In this document: piece after piece, positions 12,201 through 23,048 of the stretch
Position numbering within the stretch: the first letter of the stretch is position 1
How the letters are laid out: every line of letters begins with the position of its first letter
From: Castanea sativa
Lineage: Eukaryota > Streptophyta > Magnoliopsida > Fagales > Fagaceae
Direction of reading: 5' to 3'
Length of the DNA stretch: 64,000 nucleotides
Assembly (NCBI RefSeq): GCF_040712315.1
Contig: NC_134016.1
Location: 50,178,986-50,242,985 of the forward strand
Notes under the pieces: model-generated
Databases searched by the model: none
The model's input: the letters and a program-made list of their open reading frames with translations, nothing else
What the model was told of the DNA's origin: nothing
Translations under genes and position numbers: made by a program

Positions 12201-15200
12201 GAAAACAAGAGAAAAACTAAACGAAATGTCTGATTGATGAGATGTCAACGGTTGTTGCTTCAAACGCTGAAGCTCCTCCATGAAGTTGCTGAAGATGGGT
12301 TTGTAGTTTATAATCTGTGAGAACGTTTAGATTTGGTTAAACTCCCTAACTACAGATTCTGGGTTTGGGGAAGAAGAACAATGAATGGTGTTAAGCCAAA
12401 AAATAATTGGTAGAGTAAATGATGAGGTAAAAATTTTGTTTGGTTAGTAACTGCAAATTCTGGGTTCTGGGGAAGAACAATGAAGAACATTGTGTAAAAG
12501 TAAAATGAAATTATCTTTCATTAACGAAATTGTAAGAAAAATAAAAGATAAAACAAAGAAACGAAAAAATTGGTGAAAAAATTATTAAAAAAAAGCTGAT
12601 GGGGCTTTTTTTGCCAGGTAAGCGCCAAGTGGTCACTAAAATTAAGACAGATCAGCATTTTATTTAATATTTTAATACGAGAAATATTATGTCTATAATA
12701 TTTTTACAACAAATTACAGGTGGTTAGTTGTTATTGGTTCAAATTTGAATTTAACACTAAGATTACTTTTTCAAACCTGGTTTTAAGGATCTTGATTTAA
12801 TTATAACAAATTTTGGCTCTAATCATTTGACTTTGTCTTTATGTCCTTGACTAACAACTTGTTTGTCTCAATGTAAAACATTTCTCAAAAAATATTTTCC
12901 TCATTTTTGAGGATTTGGGACGACTGAGGATCCATCTGGTATGTGTGTTTAAACAACAGTTTTCAGTTTTTTTAGAAATACGTGTGGGTGAAAAAATGTG
13001 TGAAAATACGTGTAAAGTTGTTTAAAAGCTGAAAACATGTATTTAAATTTGCATACCAAACGGAACTTAAAAAATTGGGTCAAACTAAAATCATATTTTG
13101 TTAATAAGGAAAAACACATTCTTAGGGTCTGAAAATGTTTTAGGCTTAAAAGAACGAAAAGCTCTAAAATGACAAAAGTATTCCGAAACCTATAAAATGA
13201 CAAAATTTCCCTTAGAACCTCCAAAATGCTATTGAAACATTCAAAATGACCATAACATCCTTTAAACCTTTAAAATAATGCAAATATTCACTGAAAACCT
13301 CTAATATAACTTAGATATCCTAGAATCATCTAGAATGACAAAAATACCCATAAACTCCAAAAATGGCTAGAGTAACCTCAAAAAATTTAAATTTCCCTTG
13401 AATCTACAAAATGACAAAAATAACCTGAAAACCTATAAAATGATAAAAATACACTCTTGAAAACCTCTAAAATAATAGAAGAAACCTTAAAACTTCCAAA
13501 AGACCAAATTACCCTCAAAACTGACATAATAACCAAAAAACCCCTAAACTTACAAAATACCTTTAAAACACACTATGACTAAAACCCTCTCACTTTTTTT
13601 CTTTTTTATAATTAGATGGTTACAATGGGAGAGAGGGGATTTGATCCGTCTCCATTGGAAACATCAGGAGGTGCCAATTGAGCTACAATGCTCTTGGTGA
13701 TTAAAATACCCCCCTAAAACCACCAAAATGATACAAAGAAAAAAAATCTCTAAAACATTGAAGTTACAAAAATATCTCATGAATCCTCAAAATAACCATG
13801 ATAGGCCTCAAAATTTTGGGAATCGCCTCAAAATTTTAAAAGTCGTACAAAAACAAATTTAAAGTCAATTTGGAGGTTTCAAATGTTTTTAATTATGATT
13901 TGAATGTGTAAGCTTAGATAATAGTTGAGCTTATTAGTGTAATTTTCAATAATTTTATTTTGTTCATGCTTATTTTTAAGTTTGATTTTAGTTGTTTTGA
14001 TTAATATTTTAAAAGTTGTGATTTAAAGTTGTTAATATCTATATAAAAATATAGAAAAGAGTTTTAAAAAACACAACCAAATACCGGAAAACAAACAATT
14101 GTCTTGGAAAATTTTTGGCTAAATTACAAATTACACACTTTAAATTTGCCTAAAATTTATCTCAATCCTCTAACTTCACTTTATTCAATACCCTAACTTT
14201 CAATTTTGTTCAATTCAGTCCTCCAGTTAATCTCTGTCAACTTTGTTTGTTTTTTTATTAAAAAAAAAAACTTTTTTTAATACAAAATTGCATTCTTTTT
14301 TTGGGGGGGGGGGGAAGGGATTGGGGGGTCCTTAATAGCTAAACTCTAACAAGACTAACGGAAAGACTAAATTGAACGAAGCTATTTTTACACGAGAAAG
14401 TGTCAATTGAACTAAAGCTTATTGGTGACTAAGAATATACATTGGCTTAGATACCAAAGACTAATACACATTATCTCTATCAAAATAAATTGTTGAATAT
14501 TAACATTCCTACATACCTTGATTTGTTTGTTCATGTTTTCTATAAGCTATATTTTGACTTTGCAAAATTTCATCACGCAAGAAGATTTATTTATAGATTA
14601 TTAGATTTTATGCTTTCAACTCTCTTTCCAAGGCAACAATATTTCATTCCTGATTCAAGCAACTATTGTAACCCATATTTCATATGACTCTTAAGTTAGC
14701 ATTTATCATAAGAGAATAATATGCGAAAGTTGCTCTTTTGTGGAGAAATTATTAAGTCCACAGGGAGGACTGCCCCTCTAACCTTCCAATCAATAAAATA
14801 TTGTTATTTATGCAATTGTGACATCAATTGGTACTTTTTTATTTTCTATTTATTGTGCTGATTAAGAAGATCACTCACACATTTCCATAGGTGGCATCGT
14901 CTCATTGGTTGGGAGGACCACTTTAGTGGTTCTCCTAGATGACCTAATAATTTCTTCTTATTGTGGATCAAGAATTTTGATGTTTGACTTAAACAAATAA
15001 ATCAAAACTGTCATGCTTATCCTGACTTCTTTCCAAGTTAACCCAATTAATATTATTAATAGTCTTATTGACAAAATAGCATTTTGAATAAACCATATAT
15101 AACAACTTTTAGTGTTACTAGTTCTCATAACAATACTTAGACTAGAGTGGCCAGTATAAGCTGTAATTCTAGGAAACTAGGTAAAGTACCTTTCTCTCCG

Positions 15201-15527
15201 ATATAACCACGTTTCCTGTTGCCTTTCTTGGTGGACCGACCAACACTACAAATAGAATCAATGTTTTTTGATGAGAAACCTTTCTCATTGTTGAAAATCA
15301 GCAATGTTGCTGGAGCCCCTGTGTTTGTAATGTCCTCAGAAGTGATTACAAACTCAAGGGATGGATCCACTCCCTTCAAGTAATTATTATCTTCAGCATT
15401 CTGACCAAAAACAATTCAACATTATACATAAGTCAATAAAAGTCAACCCTATTCTTTTGCTCTATAAATACATCTAACACTAAGTTTATATACGAAACTT
15501 TTATCACAGAAACTATGTTTAGAAGTT

Positions 15528-15612
<85 letters not shown>

Positions 15613-18231
15613 CCAAGAGAATGTTGCATTTTTTCCCATTTAATTAAAAATTAAGTAAAAAAGTACTCCACTTTGTTTGGATGTTAATTTGGAAAGAGAG
15701 AAAACAATAATATCATATAAATTAACAATTATAACTATCTTTTGCTAATTTTAAGAGTTCTTCTATGGCCCCAACAAAATTTCACATGCCAAAGTGTCTG
15801 TCTAGCGTAAGTCAGAATAAAATAATATAAAATAAGATTACATCCAAACCCACCACAACTCAAATCAAGGTTATTGTGAAAATTTTGTGAGCATAGACTT
15901 TCTCTAATTTTGAAGTAAAGATTAATTAAACCTTCTCTATTCCCTTCCTTTTATTTCTCTTTCCCTCCTGAGTAAATTTATCATGTATCCAATACATGTA
16001 TCCACCATTTCACATGGAGTACACAGGCACAAAGGCATAGTTTGACTTGGGGACAATTCTATAAAATTACACTTTAATGCCCTCTTTAACAATATCATTA
16101 GTTCTTTTAAGAGTAATGCTATAACTATAAACTTTTTTACAATTTATTGATATAACAAATTCTTATTGATTTGCATTTGGATCCACTACTTAAATTAATT
16201 TTTTACTTATATTAATTTTTTACTTACCAATAATCACTCACCATATCAGCAATTTGTAAAAGATTTATAACTCTGACATTTTCCTCCTTTTAAAGAGTAT
16301 AAAAAAACTATAAATTTAAAATCTTAAAAAAAATATAAAAGCCAAAAAAAGAAAAAAAGAAACATGAACAGTGAGAGTAGCAGATCCATAAAAATGCAAA
16401 TGCAAAAAAGAAAAATGCAAAAAAAGAAAAAAATATAAAACCCAGTCCTTTAAAAAAAAATTAAAGGAAATATTTTTGTCTTTATCTAACAGCAGATCCA
16501 TAAAAAAAAGAAAAAAAAAAGAAAAAAAAGAAAAAAGAAAACCAAACAAACAAACATCGTAGCACGCCCCATCGAATACATGTAATACATCCTATGTCCC
16601 TTCCATCTAAACACAGTTCTAAGATAAAATATGTGAATAACATTCAACAAAGTGGTGTCCCCTAGTGGGCCCATGAAAAAATAATAATTTGTCATTTGAG
16701 TGAGCTTGACATCCCACATTTTCTAGTAATTTATTTTTTAAAAGAGGAGACATAAGAGTGTTTGGATTGATAAAAACTGAAAACTCAAAAAAACATGAGC
16801 CTCACTTAAAATGAAGTTATTTGGATTGATTTTTTAGTTGATTTTTTTTAATTTATGAAAATTGAAAACAAAATTTAGATGTTTCCAAATTTTGAGTAAA
16901 GTGTTTCAATGGATCCCACTACTTTATGCACAAATTTGAGTTTTAGAAATGAGATATGCATCCAAAATATGAAACCAAACAAATATTTTCTGAAGTGAGT
17001 GAAAAAGTAGAGTTAAAGATATGAGTTATGACTCATGAGAATTGAGTTTGAGTGAAACCAAATATCCTAAGTTACTGTACTTATGTTTTGTCCAAAATAT
17101 AAAAATTAATAAAAGAGAACTAATTTTGTTACTTCTTCAGTAAAAAAAGTAAGAAAAAAAAAATAATAATCAGGGTCTATTTGGATACCGTTTATTTTAT
17201 TGAAAACTAAAATATTGTAGTAAAATAATTTTTAAATGTGTACATAGTGCCGTGAGACCAGTTTTTAATGAAAAAAAGTTGAAAAAAAATATTTTTGAAT
17301 CTCGTAAACAGTGCACAGGACCTATTAGGTGACACATTTCAGTGCAAAATTTGGACGTTCAAAGAGGTAGTGGGTTCCGTGCATAATGCATAGGACCCAC
17401 TGGCAGGTCTTTGTCCCATGTTCACGTGCTTCTCAGTGTATGTTTGGATGGGGCTGAAACGCCCAGCGTCTATGTTTCAGCCTCAAAATTTTTTTTTGCT
17501 GGACGCGCTACTCTCACTGTTCATGACCATGAACAGTGATTTTTTTAGAAGTGAACAGTATTTTTTATACATTAAAAAATTATTTTGCTATAATATTTTT
17601 CAATTTTCAGCTTTATTTAAACAAATTCTCAATTAAACAAAAAGAGAAAAAATGCAAATGCAGCGCATGAGAAACGCAACCCAAATACTACCTCAGAAGC
17701 TAAAATCTTCCGGACACGTACGTCTATGAAAAAATGGTAAAATATAAAAAAGTGGTGGAAAGTATTAACAAACATTTAGGTTTATTTTTTTGGTAAAAAC
17801 AAACATTTAGGTTAAATCTTGTTATAAACTTAATGGTGCATGCACACAGTACTCTTTTAAAAATAGTATTTTTGAAAACATAATTGCGTGCCTTAGCGAG
17901 TGTATGATAACCATTACTCAACCATTTGAGCATTTAATTTGAAGAACAATGACATGGGCATTCTGACATTCACAAACATATTCATCATTGAGAGCCAATA
18001 ACAAAAATAAAAACACAAACACACAAGCATACACTATTAAGAAAGAATGAATGAAGTTGAGAAAGTAACCTGAATGAGTTCCATGAGAAAATGTGCATCC
18101 TTGGCATAAAGCTCAGCAGAGAGGTTCTTGACAGCCTGGTGAAGATCCTCTATTAATGGGTTCTGTTCCCCTCCAATGGAGAACTTTGTTCTGCGTATCT
18201 CTTCAATGTGTTCTCTCGCTGCAGCCTCCAT
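6286..18231 (-). CDS. copy A: NO VEIN/sacsin-like GHKL ATPase-domain protein, 1708 aa
   Basis: Exons on the minus strand are 18231-18070, 15400-15190 and 11039-6286, joined by GT-AG introns of 2669 and 4150 bp. Phases are consistent. The ATP fold is assembled from all three exons. The N-box ELIQNAEDN (E51, N55, D58) spans the exon 1/2 junction. A G1-like FNNEKGF lies at 90-96. GYIGEKGIGFKSVF (119-132) spans the exon 2/3 junction. These match the Bergerat fold of Hsp90 and of plant NO VEIN proteins (established family knowledge). About 800-1400 is an array of modules of 100-119 residues with WLKT, GYRPP, LFDP.W, FYG and YKEELK..GV signatures. The remaining C-terminus has no recognised domain. 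NO VEIN of Arabidopsis is a nuclear factor needed for vein and auxin patterning, but this copy may be a more distant relative with another role. A GTG-led frame starting at 10806 is not the true start: exon 3 stays open to the acceptor. Whether it hydrolyses ATP is unknown. Confidence 0.85.
11425..12770. mobile_element. copy-A-specific insertion with about 95-bp inverted repeats
   Basis: Introns of B and C read straight through from the AAAAGAATAAA block to the TTTTAAGGAT block. Copy A instead has about 1.35 kb here. Inside it, 11561-11655 and 12590-12677 are inverted repeats: ATTAAATAAAATGCTGAT on the left matches the reverse complement of ATCAGCATTTTATTTAAT on the right. No coding frame is seen. 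A non-autonomous DNA element plus flanking repeat sequence is the best reading. The exact termini are not resolved because the inverted repeats do not reach the insertion edges. Confidence 0.5.
13040..13860. repeat. degenerate AT-rich minisatellite (about 30-40 bp spacing), copy A
   Basis: Many irregular repeats of a unit like CCTCTAAAATGACAAAAATA, spaced roughly every 30-40 bp. Homologous arrays lie in intron 2 of B (28900-29650) and C (52700-53400), so the array predates the gene duplications. Confidence 0.7.
15531..15609. repeat. (GA)n microsatellite
   Basis: About 79 bp of perfect AG dinucleotides. The equivalent places in intron 1 of B (near 31390) and C (near 55685) carry only a few GA units, so the expansion is specific to copy A. 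Confidence 0.95.
17174..17693. mobile_element. MITE-type (possibly composite) insertion in intron 1 of copy A
   Basis: Copy B reads AATCAGAAGCTAAAATC without interruption. Copy A has about 520 bp here flanked by CAG on both sides (17171-17173 and 17694-17696). The left end GGTCTATTTGGATA and the reverse complement of the right end AGGTAGTATTTGGG are imperfect inverted repeats. A second terminus-like GTATGTTTGGATGGGG near 17440 suggests two related MITEs, one inside the other. Confidence 0.6.
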
Positions 18232-18340
18232 ATCTGTACCTAAAAACTACACATACACAAAAAAACTGAAAAACCAGAGATTTCTGCTTTTGCGTCCTCA
18301 GAGAGAGAGAAGTGTGAGAGAGTATGAAATGCACACACGT

Positions 18341-18352
18341 GTATATATATAA
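18341..18352 (-). promoter_or_regulatory. TATA box of copy A
   Basis: Minus strand CTTATATATATAC about 110 nt upstream of the exon 1 ATG. A CT-rich leader (CTCTCTCTCTCTGAGG) follows, as in many plant 5' UTRs. B and C have TATA-like sequences at the matching place. Confidence 0.55.
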
Positions 18353-18374
18353 GAGGAAAATGATAGGCTCCTCG

Positions 18375-18518
18375 AAAATGGCACAATTTTGTGCTACAAC
18401 TTATCACGTGACGAGTTGTAATTAGTAAAGATGTATCTCCACTTAATCCACAAACACTCTTTCACTAATCACAACTCAACACATGACAAATTGTGGCATA
18501 AAATTGTGTCATATTTTG
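18375..18518. mobile_element. foldback (hairpin) MITE in the copy A promoter
   Basis: Left arm GGCACAATTTTGTGCTACAA and onward to TAATTAGT is repeated in inverted form on the right (TTGTGGCATAAAATTGTGTC). The two arms of about 60 bp are separated by roughly 20 bp. It lies directly upstream of the TATA box and is missing from the B promoter, which runs from the TATA region straight into GGTGACGAAGC. Confidence 0.65.
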
Positions 18519-19555
18519 TAATACTAATACAACCCTTTATGTAACTCTATATGGGTGACGAAGCTAGCTTAGCTTACTTCTCGAGGAAGTAGAACAAAGT
18601 TGATGAGAGAGAAAAGTAGAGGGTCGTAGGACTGTACGGAAAGTGCAGCTTTTCGCACTGATTCGACCGCTTGGGTCAAATTGTTTTAAAGAGCTTTGGT
18701 TTCTTTTTCATTTTTCCAAAGGGAACTCTGACTAGAGAGTCTGGAATCATAGTGGATGACCAAGACTTTTGGACTTCAATCGGTCTTCTTTTCATTTTTT
18801 TTCCTATTATATTGTCATTTATGATTAGAAAAAAAGTATAGAACTTGAACTATTTTACAATTTCTTTATCACAACTGTGATTAGCGTGAGTAGTAAAAAA
18901 AAAAAAGAAGGTTAATGTATAAGTGGTAAGTAATTATTTCCTCTCTATTATGTCAGAATTGTGACAAAAAAAAAAAATTATGAAACTATTTGGGATCTTA
19001 AAATTATGATTGATTATCAGTCTTTAAGTTTTTTTAAGCTTCCTAACTACGTAGGAGTTGTGGGTTTGACTCGATTTAAGTCACATTAGTTTTTATTTAT
19101 TTATTTATTTTTATTTTTATGATAATTTATATAATACAATTTATTTTCCTTCTTTTTTTACTTTCTTCCGTACTATTTTTTTTTTCCTTCTCTTTTTCCA
19201 CTGTCCATTTCTCTTCTCCAACCTCACAGCCCTCCTCACTAGCTACGAGAGTTTAGGGGGAGAGAGTTGATTGGTTCTTCACTGTTAAGGATATCTATGC
19301 AGAATCATATTCCAAGACCAACTCTGCTACAGATTTGGATAACAAGTCTTCTATTCAAACTGCTTCTTCTACTCAAAGATAGAACACCTAATAAGGATAA
19401 GTTATCCATCCTAAAGAATTTTTGATGTATTCTAATTCCTTGATATCATCCTTCTCTTATACAGATTATTACAAAAGCCTCAAACAATTGCCAAGAGAAT
19501 AATGTTTTATTCAAACAAATCTGTTTTCACATTCACAAGTTGAAATAGAGATATA

Positions 19556-19786
19556 GAGTCCGTTTGGATAGAACTTATTGCTGAAAACTGAAAACTGAAA
19601 ACTGAAAATACTGTACAAAAATAATTTTTTAATGTGTAAAAATTACTGTTCATCCCTAAAATCACTGTTCATTGGCCTAAAATCACTGTTCATGGCCAAT
19701 GAACAGTGACACATGCGCGTGGAAAAAAAAAAAAAAAAAAAAAAAACTGCCCAGACGTGGACGCAGCCTCCTATCCAAACGCATTC
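19556..19786. mobile_element. 231-bp MITE
   Basis: Left end GAGTCCGTTTGGATAG and reverse complement of the right end GAATGCGTTTGGATAG are terminal inverted repeats. ATA flanks both sides (19553-19555, 19787-19789). The paralogous site near 38556 is empty (GAGATATAGTTGACG). The inside begins with repeated GAAAACTGAAAACT and contains a poly-A run. Same family as 31091-31337. Confidence 0.75.
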
Positions 19787-19992
19787 ATAGTTGACAATGT
19801 GTTGGCTCAAGAATTGGTGAGTTATTCACTTATTATCATAGAAATTTTACTCAACCAAGGTAAACAATTGAAGTGGACTGAGGCCCAATTTCCTATAGTT
19901 TAGTGTTGTCCATTGATATCAAATTGTCAATAGTCTTGGGCTTTGGCGGAGTATAACCCACCAACAACCAATAACAATAACAAAGACTTAAA

Positions 19993-20720
19993 GGTCTGTT
20001 TGGTTGGAGAGATGAAAAAATAGGTAGATAATAGAGATTTTAATTTCTCTCATTTGTACTTGTTGGAAGTGGAAAAGTTGATAGATTGAAAAAATGAGTT
20101 TGTATAATATGTCCAATTAAAAAAAAAAAAAAAAGAGTGGGCAAACAACAACAAAAATAAATATAAAAACTAAAGGGAATCACCTAAATTTATTAAAAAA
20201 TAAAAATCAAGCAATAAGAAAAGAAGAAAGGAAAAAAAAAAAAAAAAAGAAGAAGAAGAAGAAAACCAAAACAAAAGAAAGCCACGGCCCAGGAAAGACA
20301 GAAAAAAAGAAAACCAACAGGTATAAAAAAAAATAAATAAATAAAAGAAGAAAACCAAAACAAAAGAAAACCACGGTCCAGGAAAGAGAAAAAAATGGCA
20401 ACCAATAAGTCAAAAAAAGAAAAAGAAAAAGGTAACCAACACGTCGTAAAAGGAGGAAGCAGTGCTGCAGTAGTTTAGTTATTAATGGCAACTATTCATC
20501 TTTGCTCTATTTTCTCCCTACTAAGCGCAACTATTCAGTTCTCCTTTATTTTCTCCTTAAATTAGGGGAGATAATTTTGGTGGGTTAGGCCGTTAGAGGA
20601 GAAAACATCTAAGCCCTAACAATTATCTATCCTCCTCTTCTTTCCAACCACACCCATAAAATCAATTTTCGCTCTTCTATTTTTTATTTTCCTTATTTTA
20701 CTCCCAGCAAAACAAACGCT
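19993..20720. mobile_element. old MITE-like element, also present in the B-C spacer
   Basis: Ends GGTCTGTTTGGTTGGAGAG and, in reverse complement, AGCGTTTGTTTTGCTGGGAG. A purine-rich core contains two to three tandem units of a block of about 65-90 bp (GAAAACCAAAACAAAAGAAA, then CAGGAAAGA). The paralogous element is at 38754-39484, so insertion predates the spacer duplication. Hydrophobic phenylalanine-rich frames on the minus strand are low-complexity artefacts. Confidence 0.55.
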
Positions 20721-21074
20721 ATTATATAAAAATAAATAATAAATAAAAAAAAGAAGATGAAAAACAAACGCTTAGTCTTAAAATTTAGGGCGGCGAAAGA
20801 TTCTTGTCAAATTAGATTGAGTTGGTCACATGAATTACTTTTCCCCATTTTGTGGTATCTAAAGTCATGCTTTCTATTACTAACTTATAATTAATTCACA
20901 TGTCTTTTTTTTTAAAAAAATTTTATTACTTCTACTAATTTTATTTATTTTTTTGTTTCTAACTTTTTTTGTTTTCTCAACTTGCATTGACTTAATTACT
21001 TTGTGTATTCCCAGTTATCCACGTTAACATTCTCATTTTCACTACACATTTTATGGATAGAACATAGCTAGTCG

Positions 21075-21740
21075 TTTAGGTGTGCTCAAGTTGGGTTGAG
21101 CCGGTAAAGGGCATTATTTTTAACCAAATTGACAATGACGAATTTGGAAAATTCTAATTCGATGCCGACCAATATATAAATTCGGTGGGTTGGATGAAAA
21201 TTTAAATAGTTTCAACTAAGTAAGTTGGCCAAGTTGGCAAATTCAATTGAATAAATTAAATTGGATATTGTTTGCTCCATCAAATTAAAAAAAAAAATTA
21301 CAATTTTTATAAAAAATAATTAAAAATACTACATTATTTATTTATTAAACTAACTAAAATTTTATTACACTAAAAAGAAAAAATCTCAAAATCTGAAATT
21401 AGACTTATACATAGAGTAAGAATAATAACAAAATGTTGGAGAGAATGGCTAAAGTTTATTAGGGAAGAGAAATGCGAAAATGAAAAAATAAAAGAAAGAG
21501 AGATGAGAGAAATAAGGTGAATGTGTATGTGATTATATATATAGATAGAGCGGGTCAAGTTAGGTTGTGGCGAGTTAGGAATATCTCAACACACTATTCG
21601 GCCCAACTTACTAAATTATCTATCTAATTCACCTAACTTGACCCGCCTCTCTTAATGGACCTGCATGGGTTGGATCGGGTCGGGTCGGTGTGAATTGGGT
21701 GGGTTGGCGGGTCAGGCGGTTTATTTTTTGCATTGCCTTA
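21075..21740. mobile_element. hAT-like element, older than the spacer duplication
   Basis: Flanked by GCTAGTCG and GCTAGTTG (7 of 8 match), consistent with an 8-bp hAT target duplication. The subterminal regions are G-rich with GGGTTGAGCC on the left and GGCGGGTCAGGCGG on the right. The homologous copy in the B-C spacer is 39815-40581 with the same flanks. Confidence 0.55.
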
Positions 21741-22229
21741 GCTAGTTGTATAGTAGTTTTATAAAATTTTCCTTTTGAACTAAATAGGTATTCTACCTGC
21801 TCACACAATACTCCTGATGTGCTTCTCGACTTCATCCACCTTATTTTTATCCTATGATTCACATCATTTTCAATCTCTATGGCTTTAAGAATTATTGATC
21901 CAAGTATAACCCATAAAAAAAGAAAAAAAAATCTATATTACAAATGTAAAAAGAGAAATAGCCAGACCCTCTTTCAACAAAACCTAGATAAGCATATCCA
22001 ACAAGCTTGCGCAGATAGTTCTAGCTACACTATAAGTCTATAACATAACTAGTTATATGTTAGTAAACAAAGAAAAAAATTTGAGAAGTACATTTTTTCA
22101 GGGAAAAAAAAAATTCATGAAGAGTACTTTTCAATGCCATTGAAACATTGAACATCATAAAGAATTTATAAACATTGATCTTCCTGTTGACTCCTTATAC
22201 TCTTAAACTCAATTGCTGGTCCACCCTTT

Positions 22230-23048
22230 CTATTTTGCCAAAGGTTTAGGCTCCCAAGTATCCATCTCGGAAGTGATAAAGCCTTCATAGGCACCTCCAC
22301 CATAGTACACAAGGTGTGACCACTGGTTATGAAATTTACTTATATTTATTGCACCCTACATACAATACAAGCAAAAAAAAAAAAAACAAAAACAAAAACA
22401 AAACAAAATTCTCCATACATATTTGGAAAGAAAGCCTAATATGGGTTGCCAATGCTATCACCAAGATAAACTAAAGTTATATTCAATCAACTTTCTTTGA
22501 TTCTAAAAGTTAAATTCCATCACAGAAACGGAAATCAACAGCAAGTGATAGGGCTGCTTTCTCTAAGCGCAATTTTTTCAATTTTCTTAGAGCTTCTAAT
22601 TGCAGTGAGGCTGAAATGATTTTGAATTTAATACACCTATTCTCAGAATTTCAGCCTTGGGAGATTTAGCATAAACAATGTAATAATTTTGGTTCAATTC
22701 AAGTACAAACTTTTAATTTCCTACTGAATTTCCAACTACGTTACCAATCACTCTAAATGCTCAAGCTAAGAGACAAGCAAGCAAGTTACCTATTCACAAG
22801 TTTCAGTCGCATTGTCTAATTATACATCAAGTTTTATTCTTACTTACTTATATAAAAAAAATGCACTTAATTTTATTAATTTAAAAGTTTTTAATCTCTC
22901 TGTTTGTTTTCTTTAAAATAAATAAATAAAAAAGAAGGAAAGATAGCAAAATTTTGAGCATCTCATCATGTTTTTTTCTCCTGGGTTCTCATGATTGAAT
23001 TCTCACCTTAGCTTGCTATCATAGATGTTATATATAGAGGGCAGTGTT
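22230..23048 (-). pseudogene. exon-like remnants of an unidentified gene, A-B spacer
   Basis: Two exon-like pieces on the minus strand. Exon-like 23048-23007 (42 nt) has acceptor TTTTTAG and donor GTGAGA and encodes TLPSIYNIYDSKL. Terminal exon-like 22355-22230 follows a TAG acceptor and encodes 41 residues including NQWSHLVYYGGGAYEGFITS, ending in a stop. A further open piece at about 22615-22518 follows a TTTCAG acceptor. The phases do not join into one frame from what I can see, so at least one exon is missing or degraded. The family is not recognised. The homologous pieces are at 41292-43998. Confidence 0.4.

Larger units (their letters stand above)
11040..15189 (-). other. intron 2 of copy A
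   Basis: 4150-bp intron interrupting the ATPase G2 motif, with donor AAAG|GTACTT and acceptor ATGCAG|GAATTGG. It contains a GA run (11202-11226), a copy-A-specific insertion (11425-12770), the degenerate minisatellite (13040-13860) and a poly-G tract near 14301-14313. The remainder aligns with intron 2 of B and C. Confidence 0.8.
15401..18069 (-). other. intron 1 of copy A
   Basis: 2669-bp intron between the N-box exons. The donor is CAG|GTTACT and the acceptor GGTCAG|AATGCT. It contains a long GA microsatellite and a MITE-type insertion, both absent or short in the other copies. Confidence 0.8.
18519..22229. other. A-B spacer, left part
   Basis: Paralogous to 34368-41291 in the B-C spacer. 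It holds three delimited elements (19556-19786, 19993-20720, 21075-21740). A coding-like but isolated stretch near 19275-19382 (frame giving NSATDLDNKSSIQTASSTQR before a stop) recurs near 37530, 38310 and 59370. No complete gene is recognised. Confidence 0.55.

Noticed and set aside
13040..13860. CRISPR-like regular repeats
   Set aside because: The repeats are degenerate, the spacing is irregular, there are no conserved unit boundaries, and the context is a plant intron.
20170..20491. Phe/Leu-rich open frames on the minus strand (also at 38955-39294)
   Set aside because: Low-complexity translation of purine-rich A/G tracts inside a MITE-like element; no codon structure, and not conserved as protein.
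22786..22830. Possible additional exon with a GTAAC donor for the unidentified gene
   Set aside because: The frame meets a stop in the phase required, and the donor GT is AT in the paralogous spacer.
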